From Candidatus Zhuqueibacterota bacterium (GTDB lineage: Bacteria > Zhuqueibacterota > Zhuqueibacteria > Residuimicrobiales > Krinioviventaceae), in assembly GCA_016928775.1 (NCBI GenBank), contig JAFGKD010000070.1, forward strand, positions 1-54,632: 54,632 nucleotides of DNA, read 5' to 3'. The notes beneath the pieces are model-generated. The model saw only the letters and a program-made list of their open reading frames with translations. It ran no database searches and was not told where the DNA came from. Both the position numbers and the translations under genes were made by a program. Shown here piece after piece: positions 51,185 through 54,632 of this stretch (the stretch's first letter is position 1; every line of letters starts with the position of its first letter).

Positions 51185-52555
51185 CTACTGCACTGCGTTT
51201 TGCAGCGCCTCAAACGCAGTTGCCGCGTAGATCACAGTCAAGTTGTTAAATTCTCGCAAACCTTTGGCATTCCCTTTGGGAATGATCGCACGTTGAAAGC
51301 CAAGTTTTTCGGCTTCGCGCAAGCGCGCTTCAATGTGAGAGACAGAACGGAGCTCGCCACCGAGTCCGACTTCAGCAATAAAAATCGTATTCGGATCAAT
51401 TTCACGATTGCGTACACTCGACGCGATGCTGGTGATCACACCAAGATCAGCTGCCGGCTCATCAATACGAAGTCCACCGACGGCATTGAGAAAAACGTCC
51501 ATTGACCCAACATGATAGCCCAGACGTTTTTCAAGAACGCCGAGGAGCAAAATGAGTCGTTTGACATCCATGCCGGTCGTTGTGCGTTGTGGATAGCCAT
51601 ATTTTGTTGCCGTAGCAAGTGCCTGAACCTCAACTAAAATTGGTCGCGTTCCCTCCATACAGCAAATAACAGCGGAACCGCTGGTTTTTATTTGTCGTTC
51701 CGCCAAAAACACGGCGGAAGGATTCGGTACATCTTTGAGACCATTCTCCGTCATCTCAAAAACGCCGATTTCGCGTGTGGAACCAAATCGATTTTTCACG
51801 GAACGTAATATGCGATAAAAATGATCCCGATCGCCCTCAAATAATAACAAAGTATCGACCATATGTTCCAGCACTTTGGGGCCGGCTAAATAGCCTTCTT
51901 TGGTGACATGACCGACGAGAAAAACGGGCAATGCCCTGGTCTTGGCAAGTTGAATCAATTTAAGGGTGCATTCGCGCACTTGACTCACGCTGCCGGGAGC
52001 ACTCTCAAGCAGCGATGTGTACATGGTCTGAATCGAATCGACAATCACAAGCTTTGGATCGATGCGTTCAATGGCGTTGAGGGCAGATTCGATCTCGGTC
52101 TCCGGCAAAATATATAAAAAATCAGAGACGGCATGCAGGCGATCAGCACGCATCTTGATCTGCTCAGCCGATTCTTCACCGGTGATGTAGAGAATTTTAT
52201 AGTTTTCAGTGCTGAGCGTTGCCGCTTCCTGCAAAAGTAACGTTGATTTGCCAATGCCGGGATCTCCTCCGACCAACACAACAGAACCGGGCACCAGGCC
52301 TCCACCGAGCACTCGATTGAACTCGTGACTGTTTATCTGCTTGCGCGGCATATTTTCAGCGCTGATTTTGCTGAGTGGCAAGGTTTGCGTGGTGTGCCTG
52401 GGGCGCATCACCGCATCGCGGGAAGAGGTGGTGACCACACGCTCCTCAATCAGACTGTTCCACGAGCCACAGCTCGGGCATTTGCCTTGCCACTTTGGTG
52501 TCGCTGCGCCACATTCCTGGCACACAAAATGAGTTTTTCCTTTGGCCTTGGCCAT
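51185..52555 (-). CDS. radA: DNA repair protein RadA
   Basis: 456 residues. N-terminal zinc finger (FVCQECGAATPKWQGKCPSC), RecA-like ATPase with VGGDPGIGKSTLLLQEAA (Walker A) and KLVIVDSIQTMY (Walker B), the RadA motif VKNRFGSTREIGVFEM and a C-terminal Lon-like domain with VFLNAVGGLRIDEPAADLG. It is a branch-migration helicase in homologous recombination. Its leader carries a promoter (52638-52666) and a terminator-like hairpin (52581-52602) just before the start codon. Confidence 0.96.
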   Translation of the reverse strand: MAKAKGKTHFVCQECGAATPKWQGKCPSCGSWNSLIEERVVTTSSRDAVMRPRHTTQTLPLSKISAENMPRKQINSHEFNRVLGGGLVPGSVVLVGGDPGIGKSTLLLQEAATLSTENYKILYITGEESAEQIKMRADRLHAVSDFLYILPETEIESALNAIERIDPKLVIVDSIQTMYTSLLESAPGSVSQVRECTLKLIQLAKTRALPVFLVGHVTKEGYLAGPKVLEHMVDTLLLFEGDRDHFYRILRSVKNRFGSTREIGVFEMTENGLKDVPNPSAVFLAERQIKTSGSAVICCMEGTRPILVEVQALATATKYGYPQRTTTGMDVKRLILLLGVLEKRLGYHVGSMDVFLNAVGGLRIDEPAADLGVITSIASSVRNREIDPNTIFIAEVGLGGELRSVSHIEARLREAEKLGFQRAIIPKGNAKGLREFNNLTVIYAATAFEALQNAVQ

Positions 52556-52580
52556 GATTCAAATATCACAGTTTTGAAAT

Positions 52581-52602
52581 AAAAAAAGCCGACAGAATCG
52601 GC
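52581..52602 (-). terminator. Terminator-like hairpin in the radA leader
   Basis: On the minus strand, gccga-ttctg-tcggc is followed by seven T. It lies between the predicted radA promoter and the radA ATG, 25 bases before the start codon. No minus-strand gene is upstream that it could terminate, so it may act as an attenuator. The five-base-pair stem is short. Confidence 0.5.
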
Positions 52603-52637
52603 AGTAACATCTTGTTTTTATTCTTTACTGACCGGTA

Positions 52638-52666
52638 AACTTAGAAATAATATGCTTAAAATGCAA
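52638..52666 (-). promoter_or_regulatory. Putative promoter of the radA-tgt-yajC-fmt operon
   Basis: On the minus strand, TTGCAT (52661-52666) and TAAGTT (52638-52643) have a 17-base spacer. The leader would be about 75 bases and includes the hairpin at 52581-52602. Confidence 0.45.
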
Positions 52667-52695
52667 GCGAATTCAAAACGCTGGGGGTGTGCATA

Positions 52696-52724
52696 TTGAA
52701 ACTCTAAATTGAATTCCATAATTT
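52696..52724 (+). promoter_or_regulatory. Putative promoter of the kinase/nucleotidyltransferase pair
   Basis: TTGAAA (52696-52701) and TAATTT (52719-52724) with a 17-base spacer lie just before the ATG at 52743. The leader would be only about 12 bases with no Shine-Dalgarno, as for the gene at 423. Confidence 0.45.
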
Positions 52725-52742
52725 AAATCACTAACTTTGTAT

Positions 52743-53792
52743 ATGATAACGGGTGAAACCACACATCAGCTCTCTCGACTCTATGAACGCCGATTTGGCG
52801 CAGTGCCCTCACAGATCACCCCTGTAATGGGTGACGGATCTGATCGGCATATCTATCGCTTGTACTCGGATACCGGAAGCAGCGTGATCGGGGTATTCGG
52901 ACCTCGTCGAGAGGAAAATGAAGCGTTTGTGTCATTTACGCGCTCATTTCGCACGCTTGGGTTGCCGGTGCCTGATATTTTTGCGTACGATGCAGAAAAA
53001 GGAATTTATCTCGAAAGTGATCTCGGCGATACAACAATGTATCGGTGGATATGTCAAAACGATGCGGATTCGGAAAAATGCCAAACAATGTATCGCGAAA
53101 TCATTGAATGGCTCATCAAATTTCAAGTCACGGCCCGAGATCACGTGGATTATTCAAAATGCTATCAATTCCCTGCATTTTTGGAGGATGCCATTCAGTA
53201 CGATCTCAACTATTTTCAGACCAGTTTTTTATCTCGGTTTGCAAGAGTCAGTTATGATCGTTATCAAGTGCAAAAAGATTTTATCACATTCATCACCCGA
53301 CTCGTGCACGCCGAGTCCGGTTATTTTTTGTATCGCGATTTTCAGTCAAAAAATATCTTGCTCGTGCATGACCATCCCTTTTTCATCGATTATCAATCTG
53401 GACGTCGGGGTGCACTGCAATACGATGTGGCCTCCCTCCTGTTTGACGCCAATGTAAATTTATCCGAGGCGTTCCGCGAACAGATGTTGTATTTTTACAT
53501 TGAAAACGTGGCGAAATATCTGAGGATCGACGACAAAATATTCGTCTCTTTTTATTATGATTTTGCTACCGTTCGGATGCTGCAAGCTTTGGCGGCTTTC
53601 AGCTTTCTGTCCTTTGACAAGGGGAAAAAATATTTTCTCAAAAGTATCCCCAATGCATTACAAAATATACAAAGTCTGCTCGCCAAAGGAAGCATATTGA
53701 AGGATTTGCCGGAATTGCGGCGAATTCTTGAGAATGATCTGTTCATCAATCCTTTATTTGACAGCTACAGGGCGCACATATGCGAGCAATGA
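52743..53792 (+). CDS. APH-fold sugar kinase, AmgK-like
   Basis: 349 residues from the ATG at 52743; a TTG two codons earlier is less likely. It has an aminoglycoside-phosphotransferase-type kinase fold: GDGSDRHIYRLYSDTGSS as a glycine-rich nucleotide loop, YLESDLGDTTMYRWI hinge, FLYRDFQSKNILLV (catalytic Asp, metal Asn) and FIDYQSGRRGALQYDVASLL (metal Asp). This pattern fits the N-acetylmuramate/N-acetylglucosamine 1-kinase AmgK. The next gene overlaps by 13 bases and is a MurU-like nucleotidyltransferase, the same pairing as in the AmgK-MurU peptidoglycan recycling route. The sugar specificity is inferred from this pairing. Confidence 0.8.
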   Translation: MITGETTHQLSRLYERRFGAVPSQITPVMGDGSDRHIYRLYSDTGSSVIGVFGPRREENEAFVSFTRSFRTLGLPVPDIFAYDAEKGIYLESDLGDTTMYRWICQNDADSEKCQTMYREIIEWLIKFQVTARDHVDYSKCYQFPAFLEDAIQYDLNYFQTSFLSRFARVSYDRYQVQKDFITFITRLVHAESGYFLYRDFQSKNILLVHDHPFFIDYQSGRRGALQYDVASLLFDANVNLSEAFREQMLYFYIENVAKYLRIDDKIFVSFYYDFATVRMLQALAAFSFLSFDKGKKYFLKSIPNALQNIQSLLAKGSILKDLPELRRILENDLFINPLFDSYRAHICEQ

Positions 53793-54493
53793 TTTTAGCC
53801 GCAGGATTAGGGACGCGCCTTCGCCCTCTCACGAACAGACTGCCGAAAGCTTTGGTTCCGGTGGCCGGTGTACCCATGCTTGAAATTCTTTTGCAAAGAA
53901 TGGAACTGGCAGGTTTCACTCAAGTTGCGGTGAATGCGCATCATGTGGCCTCGCAGGTAAAAGATTTCCTCGTACAATTCCGCCAGCGCACCACCCTGCA
54001 GCTCTACTATTCTTATGAACCGATTATCTTGAATACAGGTGGCGGCATAAAAAAAATGCTAGACTTTTTTGCAGACGAAACACCCATTTTGGTGCATAAT
54101 GTTGATATTTTAACCGCCCTGGATTATGGGGAACTTGTTCGACATCATATTGCGACCGGTGCGCAAGCGACGCTCGTCATTCACAGACATGCAACTGACA
54201 GGCCCCTCACTTTTGATAGCAACAATCAGTTTCTTGGGCGGGCGCATCGGCCAATGAAATCACAAGGATCTGATTTCAGCTTTTGTGGTATACAAGTGAT
54301 TCAACCCTCGCTTTTTAGAACAGTGAAGGAGAATATTTTTTACAGCATTGATCTTTATGTGAAAGCAGCAGCATCGGGCGAAATCATAAAAGGTTATGAT
54401 ATCTCGGGACAATATTGGCGGGATATCGGCACTCTGGATGATCTAGAAATGGCTGCCAGAGATATCAAACAGGATTTTTTTCAGCTGCCGTAG
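53780..54493 (+). CDS. Sugar-1-phosphate nucleotidyltransferase, MurU-like
   Basis: 237 residues. The nucleotide-binding signature AAGLGTRLRPLT and PKALVPVAGVPMLEI are at the start, followed by ILNTGGGIKKML, ILVHNVDILTALDYGELV (metal Asp) and YWRDIGTLDDLEMA near the end. Length and motifs fit N-acetylmuramate-1-phosphate uridylyltransferase (MurU) and related mannose-1-phosphate guanylyltransferase-like enzymes. It overlaps the kinase gene, so the two steps (1-phosphorylation, then UDP or other nucleotide transfer) are probably made together. A rho-independent terminator follows. Confidence 0.82.
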   Translation: MRAMILAAGLGTRLRPLTNRLPKALVPVAGVPMLEILLQRMELAGFTQVAVNAHHVASQVKDFLVQFRQRTTLQLYYSYEPIILNTGGGIKKMLDFFADETPILVHNVDILTALDYGELVRHHIATGAQATLVIHRHATDRPLTFDSNNQFLGRAHRPMKSQGSDFSFCGIQVIQPSLFRTVKENIFYSIDLYVKAAASGEIIKGYDISGQYWRDIGTLDDLEMAARDIKQDFFQLP

Positions 54494-54520
54494 ACAAAAA
54501 GTCATCGATCGGAAGAAAAA

Positions 54521-54548
54521 AAAAGGCGGAAAATCATCCGCCTTTTTT
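54521..54548 (+). terminator. Intrinsic terminator after the nucleotidyltransferase gene
   Basis: aaggcgga-aaatca-tccgcctt forms an eight-base-pair stem with a six-base loop and is followed by six T in all. It starts 28 bases after the stop codon. Confidence 0.9.
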
Positions 54549-54617
54549 AACCTGCATTATTCACAAACTGCTCACACAAAGCCACAAAAACACTAAGAAA
54601 CAAAAGGTTAGGTGTTT

Positions 54618-54632
54618 ATGGCAAAAATGACA
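54618..54632 (+). CDS. Possible start of the next gene (five codons)
   Basis: ATG GCA AAA ATG ACA opens at the window edge after AAAGG about 10 bases upstream. M-A-K-M-T is a start often seen in small HU-type DNA-binding proteins, but five residues cannot establish this. Confidence 0.25.

Overview
The window looks like a chromosomal segment from a member of the Fibrobacterota-Chlorobiota-Bacteroidota (FCB) superphylum lying outside the classical Bacteroidota, for example a Calditrichota or KSB1-like lineage. This is inferred from three things. Two secreted proteins end in type IX secretion (T9SS) sorting domains of the 'QNFPNPFNP' kind. The housekeeping gene order is ordinary bacterial. Several promoters look like TTGACA-N17-TATATT rather than the TTTG/TAnnTTTG type of Bacteroidota. 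No phage, insertion sequence or CRISPR array is visible.

Region A (1-14652, all + strand) starts with the tail of a thioredoxin-like gene. A promoter-led run of envelope genes follows: an MFS/spermidine-synthase/TPR fusion, a membrane sulfatase-superfamily enzyme with Thr at the nucleophile position, a DUF6057 membrane protein, a TolB-like propeller lipoprotein with one CxxCH haem motif, two tandem alkaline-phosphatase-superfamily phosphodiesterases, a tiny ribbon-helix-helix-like protein, and a membrane protein with an Oxa1/EMC3-like layout. I read this as one uncharacterised envelope or exported-glycan system, but no substrate can be read from sequence.

Region B (14885-35785) is accessory. 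It holds a PAS-PAS-PAS-SpoIIE phosphatase, a decayed DUF4438 gene, a large secreted arylsulfotransferase-like protein with carbohydrate-binding modules, mscL with a zinc ribbon, and a Tat-type DUF362 protein with a T9SS tail. An amidohydrolase lipoprotein, a PLP amino-acid decarboxylase and a GH29 fucosidase follow. Then comes a second copy of the DUF6057 + CxxCH-propeller cassette, an exonuclease/phosphatase lipoprotein coupled to a possible outer-membrane protein, and a minus-strand sulfatase(HEAT)-GH29 pair. Two GH29 enzymes and a Cys-type sulfatase suggest use of sulfated, fucose-containing glycans.

Region C (35844-52666, all - strand) is housekeeping: tRNA-Gly, -Cys, -Leu and -Val followed by thrS-infC-rpmI-rplT; xerD-birA-coaX-trmB-rsgA-DUF3616; a cold-shock gene with its own promoter and terminator; and radA-tgt-yajC-fmt-rsmB-PASTA-rpe. 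infC appears to start at ATC, and rsmB lacks a normal start codon for its conserved N-terminus. Region D (52696 to the end, + strand) carries a sugar-kinase-like gene overlapping a sugar nucleotidyltransferase (AmgK/MurU-like), a terminator, and perhaps the first codons of another gene.

The observations most worth following are the duplicated DUF6057/CxxCH-propeller cassette, the phosphodiesterase/RHH/Oxa1-like cluster, the recent-looking DUF4438 pseudogene, the ATC start of infC, the missing rsmB start, and a terminator-like hairpin in the radA leader.
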